Of a stretch of 64,000 nucleotides of DNA, positions 24,557 through 39,100 are shown piece by piece (position 1 is the first letter of the stretch; each line of letters starts with the position of its first letter). This DNA is from Ophiodon elongatus (Eukaryota; Chordata; Actinopteri; Perciformes; Hexagrammidae). The DNA lies in contig JACSYO010000534.1 in the NCBI GenBank assembly GCA_016806645.1, positions 1 through 64,000 of the forward strand. Reading direction: 5' to 3'. The position numbers were made by a program, and so were the translations under genes. Below the pieces are notes generated by a model. That model ran no database searches and had not been told where the DNA came from. It saw only the letters and a list, made by a program, of their open reading frames with translations.

Positions 24557-27500
24557 TTGTTGCAAAATACACAGTTTACTTGATATTCCTCTATAAAGTC
24601 TTCCAGAACAGCAGTCTTTCGAGATTCTTGTTATGTACATGAATATGTGATGTTTCCATCATTTTTCTGCTTTACAGCTGCATTTTCAGTTTTTGTGGTC
24701 TCAAAAGACGTTTCAGCCTGCGAACATGACAGAAATGGATTTTTTTGCAAAATACACAGTTTACTTGATAATCCTCTATAAAGTCTCCCAGATAAGCATA
24801 CTTTCAAGTTTCATGTTATGTACATGAATATGTGATGTTTCCATCATTTTTCTGCTTTACAGCTGCATTTTCAGTTTTTATGGTCTCAAAAGACATTTCA
24901 GCCTGAGAGCAGGCCAAAAGTGGATTTTGTTGCAAAATACACAGTTTACTTGATATTCCTCTATAAATTCTCCCAGAACAGCAGACTTTCAAGATTCTTG
25001 TTATGTACATGAATATGTGATGTTTCCATCACTTTTCTGCCTTAGAAAATCATTTTCAGTTTTTATGGTCTAAAAAGACGTTTCAGCCTGAGAGCAGGTC
25101 AAAAGTGGATTTTGTTGCAAAATACACAATTTACTTGATAATCCTCTATAAAGTCTCCCAGATCAGCAGACTTTCAAGTTTCATGTTATGTACATGAATA
25201 TGTGATGTTTCCATCACTTTCCTGCCTTAGAAAATAATTTTCAGTTTTTATGGTCTAAAAAGACGTTTCAGCCTGAGAGCAGGTCAAAAGTGGATTTTGT
25301 TGCAAAATACACAGTTTACTTGATATTCCTCTATAAAGTCTTCCAGATCAGCAGTCTTTCGAGTTTCTTGTTATGTACATGAATATGTGATGTTTCCATC
25401 ATTTTTCTGCTTTACAGCTGCATTTTCAGTTTTTGTGGTCTCAAAAGACGTTTCAGCCTGCGAACATGACAGAAATGGATTTTTTTGCAAAATACACAGT
25501 TTACTTGATAATCCTCTATAAAGTCTCCCAGATAAGCATACTTTCAAGTTTCATGTTATGTACATGAATATGTGATGTTTCCATCATTTTTCTGCTTTAC
25601 AGCTGCATTTTCAGTTTTTATGGTCTCAAAAGACGTTTCAGCCTGAGAGCAGGCCAAAAGTGGATTTTGTTGCAAAATACACAGTTTACTTGATATTCCT
25701 CTATAAATTCTCCCAGAACAGCAGACTTTCAAGATTCTTGTTATGTACATGAATATGTGATGTTTCCATCACTTTTCTGCCTTAGAAAATCATTTTCAGT
25801 TTTTATGGTCTAAAAAGACGTTTCAGCCTGAGAGCAGGTCAAAAGTGGATTTTGTTGCAAAATACACAATTTACTTGATAATCCTCTATAAAGTCTCCCA
25901 GATCAGCAGACTTTCAAGTTTCATGTTATGTACATGAATATGTGATGTTTCCATCACTTTCCTGCCTTAGAAAATAATTTTCAGTTTTTATGGTCTAAAA
26001 AGACGTTTCAGCCTGAGAGCAGGTCAAAAGTGGATTTTGTTGCAAAATACACAGTTTACTTGATATTCCTCTATAAAGTCTCCCAGAACAGCAGTCTTTC
26101 AAGATTCTTGTTATGTACATGAATATGTGATGTTTCCATCACTTTCCTGCCTTAGAAAATAATTTTCAGTTTTTATGGTCTAAAAAGACGTTTCAGCCTG
26201 AGAGCAGGTCAAAAGTGGATTTTGTTGCAAAATACACAGTTTACTTGATAATCCTCTATAAAGTCTCCCAGATCAGCAGACTTTCAAGTTTCATGTTATG
26301 TACATGAATATGTGATGTTTCCATCACTTTTCTGCCTTAGAAAATAATTTTCAGTTTTTATGGTCTAAAAAGACGTTTCAGCCTGAGAGCAGGTCAAAAG
26401 TGGATTTTGTTGCAAAATACACAGTTTACTTGATATTCCTCTATAAAGTCTTCCAGAACAGCAGTCTTTCGAGATTCTTGTTATGTACATGAATATGTGA
26501 TGTTTCCATCATTTTTCTGCTTTACAGCTGCATTTTCAGTTTTTGTGGTCTCAAAAGACATTTCAGCCTGCGAACATGACAGAAATGGATTCTTTTTGCA
26601 AAATACACAGTTTACTTGATAATCCTCTATAAAGTCTCCCAGATAAGCATACTTTCAAGTTTCATGTTATGTACATGAATATGTGATGTTTCCATCATTT
26701 TTCTGCTTTACAGCTGTATTTTCAGTTTTTATGGTGTCAAAAGACGTTTCAGCCTGAGAGCAGGCCAAAAGTGGATTTTGTTGCAAAATACACAGTTTAC
26801 TTGATATTCCTCTATAAATTCTCCCAGAACAGCAGACTTTCAAGATTCTTGTTATGTACATGAATATGTGATGTTTCCATCACTTTTCTGCCTTAGAAAA
26901 TCATTTTCAGTTTTTATGGTCTAAAAAGACGTTTCAGCCTGAGAGCAGGTCAAAAGTGGATTTTGTTGCAAAATACACAATTTACTTGATAATCCTCTAT
27001 AAAGTCTCCCAGATCAGCAGACTTTCAAGTTTCATGTTATGTACATGAATATGTGATGTTTCCATCACTTTCCTGCCTTAGAAAATAATTTTCAGTTTTT
27101 ATGGTCTAAAAAGACGTTTCAGCCTGAGAGCAGGTCAAAAGTGGATTTTGTTGCAAAATACACAGTTTACTTGATATTCCTCTATAAAGTCTCCCAGAAC
27201 AGCAGACTTTCAAGATTCTTGTTTCTGTCCATTTATATATAATGTTTCCATCACTTTCCTGCCTTAGAAAATAATTTTCAGTTTTTATGGTCTAAAAAGA
27301 CGTTTCAGCCTGAGAGCAGGTCAAAAGTGGATTTTGTTGCAAAATACACAGTTTACTTGATATTCCTCTATAAAGTCTTCCAGAACAGCAGTCTTTCGAG
27401 ATTCTTGTTATGTACATGAATATGTGATGTTTCCATCATTTTTCTGCTTTACAGCTGCATTTTCAGTTTTTGTGGTCTCAAAAGATGTTTCAGCCTGCGA

Positions 27501-29556
27501 ACATGACAGAAATGGATTTTTTTGCAAAATACACAGTTTACTTGATAATCCTCTATAAAGTCTCCCAGATAAGCATACTTTCAAGTTTCATGTTATGTAC
27601 ATGAATATGTGATGTTTCCATCACTTTCCTGCCTTAGAAAATCATTTTCAGTTTTTATGGTCTAAAAAGACGTTTCAGCCTGAGAGCAGGTCAAAAGTGG
27701 ATTTTGTTGCAAAATACACAGTTTACTTGATATTCCTCTATAAAGTCTCCCAGAACAGCAGACTTTCAAGATTCTTGTTCTGTCCATTTATATATAATGT
27801 TTCCATCACTTTCCTGCCTTAGAAAATAATTTTCAGTTTTTATGGTCTAAAAAGACGTTTCAGCCTGCGAACAGGACAAAAATGGATTTTGTTGCAAAAT
27901 ACACAGTTTACTTGATATTCCTCTATAAATTCTCCCAGAACAGTAGACTTTCAAGATTCTTGTTATGTACATGAATATGTGATGTTTCCATCACTTTCCT
28001 GCCTTAGAAAATAATTTTCAGTTTTTATGGTCTAAAAAGACGTTTCAAACTGCGAACAGGACAAAAATGGATTTTGTTGTAAAATACACAGTTTACTTGA
28101 TATTCCTCTATAAAGTCTCCCAGATCAGCAGACTTTCAAGTTTCATGTTATGTACATGAATATGTGATGTTTCCATCATTTTTCTGCTTTACAGCTGCAT
28201 TTTCAGTTTTTATGGTCTCAAAAGACGTTTCAGCCTGCATATGTGGATTTTGTTGCAAAATACATAGTTTACTTGATACTCCTCTATAAATTCTCCCAGA
28301 ACAGCAGACTTTCAAGATTCTTATTATGTACATGAATATGTGATGTTTCCATCACTTTTCTGCCTTAGAAAATAATTTTCAGTTTTTATGGTCTAAAAAG
28401 ACGTTTCAGCCTGAGAGCAGGTCAAAAGTGGATTTTGTTGCAAAATACACAATTTACTTGATAATCCTCTATAAAGTCTCCCAGATCAGCAGACTTTAAA
28501 GTTTCATGTTATGTACAGGAATATGTGATGTTTCCATCACTTTCCTGCCTTAGAAAATAATTTTGAGTTTTTATGGTCTAAAAAGACGTTTCAGCCTGAG
28601 AGCAGGTCAAAAGTGGATTTTGTTGCAAAATACACAATTTACTTGATATTCCTCTATAAAGTCTCCCAGATCAGCAGACTTTCAAGTTTCATGTTATGTA
28701 CATGAATATGTGATGTTTCCATCACTTTCCTGCCTTAGAAAATAATTTTCAGTTTTTATGGTCTAAAAAGACGTTTCAGCCTGAGAGCAGGTCAAAAGTG
28801 GATTTTGTTGCAAAATACACAATTTACTTGATAATCCTCTATAAAGTCTCCCAGATCAGCAGTCTTTCAAGATTCTTGTTATGTACATGAATATGTGATG
28901 TTTCCATCACTTTCCTGCCTTAAAAATTAATTTTCAGTTTTTATGGTCTAAAAAGACGTTTCAGCCTGAGATAAGGTCAAAAGTGGATTTTGTTGCAAAA
29001 TACACAATATACTTCATAATCCTCTATAAAGTCTCCCAGATCAGCAGACTTTAAAGTTTCATGTTATGTACATGAATATGTGATGTTTCCATCATTTTTC
29101 TGCTTTACAGCTGCATTTTCAGTTTTTATGGTCTCAAAAGACGTTTCAGCCTGCATATGTGGATTTTGTTGCAAAATACATAGTTTACTTGTTACTCCTC
29201 TATAAATTCTCCCAGAACAGCAGACTTTCAAGATTCTTGTTATGTACATGAATATGTGATGTTTCCATCACTTTTCTGCCTTAGAAAATAATTTTCAGTT
29301 TTTATGGTCTAAAAAGACGTTTCAGCCTGAGAGCAGGTCAAAAGTGGATTTTGTTGCAAAATACACAGTTTACTTGATATTCCTCCATAAAGTCTTCCAG
29401 AACAGCAGTCTTTCAAGACTCTTGTTATGTACATGAATATGTGATGTTTCCATTATTTTTCTGCTTTACAGCTGCATTTTCAGTTTTTATGGTCTCAAAA
29501 GACGTTTCAGCCTGCATATGTGGATTTTGTTGCAAAATACATAGTTTACTTGTTAG
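24508..29556 (+). repeat. Type B block 2, the longest B run
   Basis: About 27 type B monomers. Entry follows GCATCCACGTTGTATGCTTA and then TTGTCTAAAAAGACG, nearly the same junction as block 5. Internal higher-order structure is visible: a four-unit section beginning near 24,575 recurs near 25,315 (about 740 bp), marked by GCGAACATGACAGAAATGG and GTTTTTGTGGTCTC. Two units carry CTGTCCATTTATATATAATG (27,230 and 27,780). Exit is abrupt within a unit at TTACTTGTTAGTCCCAG, leaving a monomer of 170 bp instead of 185. Confidence 0.92.
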
Positions 29557-32500
29557 TCCCAGAACAGCACACTCTCAAGTTTAATGTTTATTTTATGAAT
29601 ACATGATGTTCTCATCACTTTTCAGCCTTAATGCTGCATTTTCAGTATTTATAGTCTGGAAAGACGTTTCGTCTTCGAAGAGGCCAACAGTGGATTTTGT
29701 TGAAAAATACACAGTTTAATTGATTTTCCTCAAAAAAAAATGTCCCTGAACAGCAGACCTTTAAGTTTCATGTTAATTTCATGAATACATGATGTTTTAA
29801 TCACTTTTCTGCCTTAAAGCTGCATTTCCACATTATATGCTCTTAAAATACTTTTCGTTTGGCAAGAGGCCAAAAGTGGAATATGTTGAAAAATACACAG
29901 TTTCCTTGATTTACCTCAATACATTATCCCAGAACAGCAGACTCTCAAGTTTCATGTTAATTTCATGAATACATGATGTTTTAATCACTTTTCTGCCTTA
30001 AAGATGCATTTCCACGTTGTATGCTCTCAAAAGACGTATCGGCTGGCAAGAGGCCAAAATTGGAATATGTTGAAAAATACAAAGTTTACTTGATTTACCT
30101 CAATACATTATCCCAGTACATCAGACTCTCAAGTTTCATGTTAATTTCATGAATACATGATGTTCTCGTCACTTTTCTGACTTAAAGCTGCATTTCCACG
30201 TTGTATGCTCTCAAAATACGTTTCGTCGGGCAAGAGGCCAAAAGTGGAATATGTTGAAAAATACACAGTTTACTTGATTTACCTCAATACATTGTCCCAG
30301 AACAGCACACTCTCAAGTTTCATGTTTATTTCATGAATACATGATGTTCTCATCACTTTTCAGCCTTAATGCTGCATTTTCAGTATTTATAGTCTGGAAA
30401 GACGTTTCGGCTTCGAAGAGGCCAACAGTGGATTTTGTTGAAAAATACACAGTTTAATTGATTTTCCTCAAAAAAATGTCACTGAACAGCAGACTTTTAA
30501 GTTTCATGTTAATTTCATGAATACATGATGTTTTAATCACTTTTCTGCCTTAAAGATGCATTTCCACATTATATGCTCTTAAAATACGTTTCGTCTGGCA
30601 AGAGGCCAAAAGTGGAATATGTTGAAAAATACACAGTTTACTTGATTTACCTCAATACATTATCCCAGAACAGCAGACTCTCAAGTTTCATGTTAATTTC
30701 ATGAATACATGATGTTTTAATCACTTTTCTGCCTTAAAGATGCATTTCCACGTTGTATGCTCTCAAAAGACGTATCTCCTGGGAAGAGGCCAACAGTGGA
30801 TTTTGTTGAAAAATACACAGTTTACTTGATTTTCTTCAAGAAAATGTCCCTGAACAGCAGACTTTTAAGTTTCATGTTAATTTCATGAATACATGATGTT
30901 TTAATCACTTTTCTACCTTAAAGCTGCATTTCCACGTTGCATGCTCTCAAAAGACTTTTCAGCTGGGAAGAGGCCAACAGTGGAATTAGTTGAAAAATAC
31001 ACAGTTTACTTGATTTTCCTCAATTACATTGACCCAGAACAGCAGACTCTCAAGTTTCATGTTAATTTCATGAATACATGATGTTCTCATCACTTTTCTG
31101 CCTTAATGCTTAATTTTGAGTATTTAAGGTCTGGAAAGACGTTTCGGCTACGAAGAGGCCAACAGTGAATTTTATTGAAAAATACACAGTTTACTTGATT
31201 TTCCTCAGAAAAATTTCCCTGAACAGCAGACTTTTAAGTTTCATGTTAATTTCATGAATACATGATGTTCTCATAATTTTCTGACTTAAAGCTGCATATC
31301 CACGTTTTATGATCTTAATAGACGTTTCGGCTGGCAAGAGGCCAAAAGTGGAATAAGTTGAAAAATACACAGTTTACTTGATTTACCTCAATACATTATC
31401 ACAGAACAACAGACTCTCAAGTTTCATGTTAATTTCATGAATACATGATGTTTTAATCACTTTTCTGCCTTAAAGCTGCATTTCCACGTTTTATGATCTT
31501 AATAGACGTTTCGGCTGGCAAGAGGCCAAAAGTGGAATAAGTTGAAAAATACACAGTTTACTTGATTTTCCTCAATTATATTGACCCAGAACAGCAGACT
31601 CTCAAGTTTCATGTTAATTTCATGAATACATGATGTTCTCATAATTTTCTGACTTAAAGCTGCATATCCACGTTTTATGATCTTAATAGACGTTTCGGCT
31701 GGCAAGAGGCCAAAAGTGGAATATGTTGAAAGATATACAGGAAAATACACAGTTTACTTGATTTACCTCAATTCATTGTCCCAGAACAGCAAACTTTAAA
31801 GTGTCATGTTAATTTCATGAAAACATGGTGTTCTCATCACTTTTCTGCCTTAATGCTAAATTTTGAGTATTTATGGTCTGGAAAGACTTTTCGGCTTCGA
31901 AGAGGCCAACAGTGGATTTTATTGAAAAATACACACTTTACTTGATTTTCCTCAGAAAAATGTCCCTGAACAGCAGACTTTTAAGTTTCATGTTAATTTC
32001 ATGAATACATGATGTTTTAATCACTTTTCTGCCTTAAAGATGCATTTCCACGTTGTCTGCTCTTAAAATACGTTTCGGATGGTAAGAGGCCAAAAGTGGA
32101 ATATGTTCAAAAATACACAGTCTACTTGATTTACCTCAATACATTATCCCAGAACAGCAGACTCTCAAGTTTCATGTTAATTTTATGAATACATGATGTT
32201 CTCATAATTTTTCTGACTTAAAGCTGAATTTCCACGTTGCATGCTCTCAAAAGACTTTTCAGCTGGGAAGAGGCCAACAGTGGAATTTGTTGAAAAATAC
32301 ACAGTTTACTTAATTTTCCTCAATTACATTGACCCAGAACAGCAGACTCTCAAGTTTCATGTTAATTTCATGAATACATGATTTTCTCATCACTTTTCTG
32401 CCTTAATGCTAAATTTGGAGTATTTAAGGTCTGGAAAGACGTTTCGGCTACAAAGAGGCCAACAGTGAATTTTATTGAAAAATACACAGTTTACTTGATT

Positions 32501-32784
32501 TTCCTCAGAAAAATGTCACTAAACAGCAGACTTTTAAGTTTCATGTTAATTTCATGAATACATGATGTTTTAATCACTTTTCTGCCTTAAAGATGCATTT
32601 CCACATTGTATGCTCTTAAAATACGTTTCGTCTGGCAAGAGGCCAACAGTGGAATATGTTGAAAAATACACAGTTTACTTGATTTACCTCAATACGTTGT
32701 CCCAGTACAGCAGACTCTCAAGTTTCATGTTAATTTCATGAATACATGATGTTCTCGTCACTTTTCTGACTTAAAGCTGCATTT
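29557..32784 (+). repeat. Type A block 3
   Basis: About 17 to 18 type A monomers. The right-half version GCATATCCACGTTTTATGATC occurs at 31,287 and 31,665, with a related CATTTCCACGTTTTATGATC form at 31,480. A unit at 31,726-31,750 has GAAAGATATACAGGAAAATACACAG split across a small duplication of the start motif. Units with CTCAATTACATTGACCCAG or a TATATTGACCCAG variant mark this block (31,020; 31,570; 32,320). It ends at a core-motif junction into type B. Confidence 0.9.
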
Positions 32785-35175
32785 ATCAATTTTTATTGTC
32801 ACAAACGACGTTTCAGCCTGCGAACGGGCCAAAAGTGGATTTTGTTGCAAAATAAACAATTTACTTGATAATCCTCTATAAAGTCTCCCAGAACAGCAGA
32901 CGTTCAAGATTCTGGTTATGTTCATGAATATGTGATGTTTCCATCACTTTTCTGCCTTAGAAAATCATTTTCAGTTTTCATGGTCTAAAAAGACGTTTCA
33001 GCCTGCATATAGGCCAAAAGTGGATTTTGTTGCAAAATACATAGTTTACTTGTTACTCCTCTATAAAGTCTCCCAGAACAGCAGACTTTCAAGATTCTTA
33101 TTATGTCCATGAATATATGATGTTTCCATCACTTTCCTGCCTAAAAAATTAATTTTCAGTTTTTATGGTCTAAAAAGACGTTTCAGCCTGAGAGCAGGTC
33201 AAAAGTGGATTTTGTTGCAAAATACACAGTTTACTTGTTATCCTCTATAAAGTCTCCCAGAACAGCAGACTTTCAAGATTCTTGTTATGTCATGAATATA
33301 TGATGTTTCCATCACTTTCCTGCCTAAAAAATAATTTTCAGTTTTTATGGTCTAAAAAGACGTTTCAGCCTGAGAGCAGGTCAAAAGTGGATTTTGTTGC
33401 AAAATACACAATTTACTTGATAATCCTCTATAAAGTCTCCCAGATCAGCAGTCTTTCAAGATTCTTGTTATGTACATGAATAAGTGATGTTTCCATCATT
33501 TTTCTGCTTTAAAGCTGCATTTTCAGTTTTTGTGGTCTCAAAAGACGTTTCATTCTGCATATAGGCCAAAAGTGGATTTTGTTGCAAAATACATAGTTTA
33601 CTTGTTACTCCTCTATAAAGTCTCCCAGAACAGCAGACTTTAAAGATTCTTATTCTGTCCATGAATACATGATGTTTCAATCACTTTTCTGCCTTAGAAA
33701 ATAATTTTCAATTTTTATGGTCTAAAAAGACGTTTCAGCCTGCGAACAGGACAAAAATGGATTTTGTTGCAAAATACACAGTTTACTTGATATTCCTCTA
33801 TAAATTCTCCCAGATCAGCAGACTTTCAAGTTTCATGCTATGTACATGAATATGTGATGTTTCCATCACTTTCCTGCCTAAAAAAATTAATTTTCAGTTT
33901 TTATGGTCTAAAAAGACGTTTCAGCCTGAGAGCAGGTCAAAAGTGGATTTTGTTGCAAAATACACAGTTTACTTGATAATCCTCTATAAAGTCTCCCAGA
34001 TGAGCAGACTTTCAAGTTTCATGTTATGTACATGAATATGTGATGTTTCCATCACTTTCCTGCCTAAAAAATTAATTTTCAGTTTTTATGGTCTAAAAAG
34101 ACGTTTCAGCCTGCGAACAGGACAAAAATGGATTTTGTTGCAAAATACACAGTTTACTTGATATTCCTCTATAAATTCTCCCAGATCAGCAGACTTTCAA
34201 GTTTCATGCTATGTACATGAATATGTGATGTTTCCATCACTTTCCTGCCTAAATAAATAATTTTCAGTTTTTATGGTCTAAAAAGACATTTCAGCCTGAG
34301 AGCAGGCCAAAAGTGGATTTTGTTGCAAAATACATAGTTTACTTGTTACTCCTCTATAAAGTCTCCCAGAACAGCAGACTTTCAAGATTCTTATTATGTC
34401 CATGAATATATGATGTTTCCATCACTTTCCTGCCTTAAAAATTTATTTTCAGTTTTTATGGTCTAAAAAGACGTTTCAGCCTGAGAGCAGGTCAAAAGTG
34501 GATTTTGTTGCAAAATACACAATTTACTTGATAATCCTCTATAAAGTCTCCCAGATCAGCAGACTTTCAAGTTTCATGTTATGTACATGAATATGTGATG
34601 TTTCCATCACTTTCCTGCCTAAAAAATTAATTTTCAGTATTTATGGTCTAAAAAGACGTTTCAGCCTGAGAGCAGGTCAAAAGTGGATTTTGTTGCAAAA
34701 TACACAGTTTACTTGATATTCCTCTATAAAGTCTTCCAGAACAGCAGTCTTTCAAGATTCTTGTTATGTACATGAATATGTGATGTTTCCATCATTTTTC
34801 TGCTTTACAGCTGCATTTTCAGTTTTTGTGGTCTCAAAAGACGTTTCAGCCTGCGAACATGACAGAAATTGTTTTTTTTGCAAAATACACAGTTTACTTG
34901 ATAATCCTCTATAAAGTCTCCCAGAACAGCAGACTTTAAAGATTCTTATTCTGTCCATGAATACATGATGTTTCCATCACTTTTCTGCCTTAGAAAATAA
35001 TTTTCAGTTTTTATGGTCTAAAAAGACGTTTCAGCCTGCGAACAGGACAAAAATGGATTTTGTTGCAAAATACACAGTTTACTTGATATTCCTCTATAAA
35101 TTCTCCCAGATCAGCAGACTTTCAAGTTTCATGTTATGTACATGAATATGTGATGTTTCCATCACGTTTCTGCCT
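32785..35175 (+). repeat. Type B block 3
   Basis: About 13 type B monomers. Entry repeats the block 1 junction: TCAATTTTTATTGTCACAAA followed by CGACGTTTCAGCCTGCGAAC. Exit repeats the block 1 exit at CCATCACGTTTCTGCCTTAAA and goes directly into an A unit with the GCATATCCACGTTTTATGATC right half. Two near-identical neighbouring units carry TTTCATGCTATGTACATGA (33,832 and 34,203), a local duplication of two monomers. Confidence 0.92.
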
Positions 35176-36160
35176 TAAAGCTGCATATCCACGTTTTATG
35201 ATCTTAATAGACGTTTCAGCTGGCAAGAGGCCAAAAGTGGAATATTTTGAAAAATACACAGAAAAATACACAGTTTACTTGATTTACCTCAATTCATTGT
35301 CCCAGAACAGCAAACTTTAAAGTATCATGTTAATTTCATGAAAACATGGTGTTCTCATCACTTTTCTGCATTAAAGCTGCATTTTCAATATTAATGGTCT
35401 GAAAAGATGTTTCAGGCTGGGAAGAGGCCAAAACTGGAATATGTTGAAAAATACACAGTTTACTTGATTTACCTCAATACATTGTCCCAGGACAGCAGAC
35501 TCTCAAGTTTCATGTTAATTTCATGAATACATGATGTTCTCATCACTTTTCTGCCTTAATAATAAATCTTGAGTATTTATGGTCTGGAAAGACGTTTCGG
35601 CTTCGAAGAGGCCAACAGTGGATTATGTTGAAAAATACACAGTTTAATTGATTTTCCTCAAAAAAAATGTCCCTGAACAGCAGACTTTTAAGTTTCATGT
35701 TAATTTCATGAATACATGATGTTATAATCACTTTTCTGCCTTAAAGCTGCATATCCACGTTGTATGCTCTTAAAATAAGTTTCGGATAGCAAGAAGCCAA
35801 AAGTGAAATATGTTGAAAAATACACAGTTTACTTGATTTACCTTAAAAAAAATTGTCCCTGAACAGCAGACTTTTAAGTTTCATGTTAATTTCATGAATA
35901 CATGATGTTCTCATAATTTTTCTGCCTTAAAGCTGCATTTCCACGTTGTATGCTCTTAAAATACGTTTCGGCTGGCAAGAGGCCAAAAGTGGAATATGTT
36001 CAAAAATACACAGTTTACTTGATTTACCTCAATACGTTGTCCCAGTACAGCAGACTCTCAAGTTTCATGTTAATTTTATGAATACATGATGTTCTCATAA
36101 TTTTTCTGCATTAAAGCTGCATTTCCACGTTGTATGCTCTCAAAAGACGTATCTCCTGGG

Positions 36161-39100
36161 AAGAGGTCAACAGTGGATTTTGTTGAAAAATACACAGTTT
36201 ACTTGATTTTCTTCAAAGAAATGTCCCAGAACAGCAGACTCTCAAGTTTCTTGTTAATTTCATGAATACAAGATGTTCTCGTCACTTTTCTGACTTAAAG
36301 CTGCATTTCCACGTTGTATGCTCTTAAAATACGTTTCGGCTGGCAAGAGGCCAAAAGTGGAATATGTTCAAAAATACACAGTTTACTTGATTTACCTCAA
36401 TACATTGTCCCAGAACAGCACACTCTCAAGTTTCATGTTTATTTTATGAATACATGATGTTCTCATCAGTTTTCAGCCTTAATGCTGCATTTTCAGTATT
36501 TATAGTCTGGAAAGACGTTTCGGCTTCGAAGAGGCCAACAGTGGATTTTGTTGAAAACTACACAGTTTAATTGATTTTCCTCAAAAAAAATGTCCCTGAA
36601 CAGCAGACTTTTAAGTTTCATGTTAATTTCATGAATACATGATGTTTTAATCACTTTTTGCGGCCTTAAAGCTGCATTTCCACATTATATGCTCTTAAAA
36701 TACGTTTCGTCTGGCAAGAGGCCAAAAGTGGAATATGTTGAAAAATACACAGTTTTCTTGATTTACCTCAATACATTATCCCAGTACAGCAGACTCTCAA
36801 GTTTCATGTTAATTTCATGAATACATGATGTTCTCGTCACTTTTCTGACTTAAAGCTGCATTTCCACGTTGTATGCTCTCAAAATACGTTTCGTCAGGCA
36901 AGAGGCGAAAAGTGGAATATGTTGAAAAATACACAGTTTACTTGATTTACCTCAATACATTATCCCAGAACAGCAGACTCTCAAGTTTCATGTTAATTTC
37001 ATGAATAAATTATGTTTTAATCACTTTTCAGCCTTAAAGATGCATTTCCACGTTGTATGCTCTCAAAAGACGTATTGGCTGGCAAGAGGCAGAAATTGGA
37101 ATATGTTGAAAAATACACAGTTTACTTGATTTACCTCAATACATTGTCCCAGAACAGCAGACTCTCAAGTTTCATGTTAATTTCATGAATATATGATGTT
37201 CTCGTCACTTTTCAGCCTTAACGCTGCATTTTCAGTATTTATAGTCTGGAAAGACGTTTCGGCTTCGAAGAGGCTAACAGTGGATTTTGTTGAAAAATAC
37301 ACAGTTCAATTGATTTTCCTAAAAATAAATGTCACTGAACAGCAGACTTTTAAGTTTCATGTTAATTTCATGAATACATGATGTTTTAATCACTTTTCTG
37401 CCTTAAAGCTGCATTTCCACATTATATGCTCTTAAAATACGTTTCGTCTGGCAAGAGGCCAAAAGTGGAATATGTTGAAAAATACACAGTTTACTTGATT
37501 TACTTTACTTGAATACATTATCCCAGTACAGCAGACTCTCAAGTTTCATGTTAATTTCATGAATACATGATGTTCTCGTCACTTTTCTGACTTAAAGCTG
37601 CATTTCCATGTTGTATGCTCTTAAAATACGTTTCGTCAGGCAAGAGGCCAAAAGTGGAATATGTTGAAAAATACACAGTTTACTTGATTTACCTCAATAC
37701 ATTGTCCCAGAACAGCACACTCTCAAGTTTCATGTTTACTTTATGAATACATGTTGTTCTCATCACTTTTCAGCCTTAATGCTGCATTTTCAGTATTTAT
37801 AGTCTGGAAAGACGTTTCGGCTTCGAAGAGGCCAAAAGTGGATTTTGTTGAAAAATACACAGTTTAATTGATTTTCCTCAAAAAAAATTTCCCTAAACAG
37901 CAGACTTTTAAGATTCATGTTAATTTCATAAATACATGATGTTTTAATCACTTTTCTGCCTTAATGCTGCATTTCCACGTTGTATGCTCTCAAAATACGT
38001 ATCGGCTGGCAAGAGCCAAAAATTGGAATATGTTGAAAAATACACAGTTCACTTGATTTTCCTCAAAACAATGTCCCAGAACAGCAGACTCTCAAGTTTC
38101 ATGTTAATGTCATGAATACATGATATTTTAATCACTTTTGCTGCCTCAAAGCTGCATTTCCACATTATATAATCTTAAAATACGTTTCGTCTGGCAAGAG
38201 GCCAAAAGTGGAATATGTTGAAAAATACACAGTTTACTTGATTTACCTCAATACATTATCCCAGAACAGCAGACTCTCAAGTTTCATGTTAATTTCATGA
38301 ATACATGATATTTTAATCACTTTTCTGCCTTAAAGCTGCATTTCCACGTTGTATGCTCTCAAAATACGTATCGGCTGGCAAGAGCCAAAAATTGGAATAT
38401 GTTGAAAAATACACAGTTCACTTGATTTTCCTCAAAACAATGTCCCTGAAAAGCAGACTTTTAAGTTTCATGTTAATTTCATGAATACATGATGTTTTAA
38501 TCACTTTTGCTGCCTCAAAGCTGCATTTCCACATTATATGCTCTTAAAATACGTTTTGTCTGGCAAGAGGCCAAAAGTGGAATATGTTGAAAAATACACA
38601 GTTTACTTGATTTACCTCAATACATTATCCCAGTACAGCAGACTCTCAAGTTTCATGTTAATTTCATGAATACATGATGTTTTAATCACTTTTCTGCATT
38701 AAAGCTGCATTTCCACGTTGTATGCTCTCAAAATACGTTTCGTCTGGCAAGAGGCCAAAAGTGGAATATGTTGAAAAATACACAGTTTACTTGATTTACC
38801 TCAATACATTATCCCAGAACAGCAGACTCTCAAGTTTCATGTTAATTTTATGAATACATGATGTTCTCATAATTTTTCTGCATTAAAGCTGCATTTCCAC
38901 CTTGTATGCTCTCAAAAGACGTATCTCCTGGGAAGAGGTCAACAGTGGATTTTGTTGAAAAATACACAGTTTACTTGATTTTCTTCAAAGAAATGTCCCA
39001 GAACAGCAGACTCTCAAGTTTCTTGTTAATTTCATGAATACAAGATGTTCTCGTCACTTTTCTGACTTAAAGCTGCATTTCCACGTTGTATGCTCTTAAA

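Noticed and set aside
24816..25010. Family of near-identical 61-70 codon minus-strand frames (13,502; 14,603; 24,816; 25,556; 26,667; 28,148; 29,064; 33,468; 34,764; 46,700)
   Set aside because: All are single type B monomers of the subtype TTTTTCTGCTTTACAGCTGC, which lacks the stop present in other B units. They recur because the monomer recurs. A 185-bp unit shifts frame at each repeat, so they cannot form a repeat protein.
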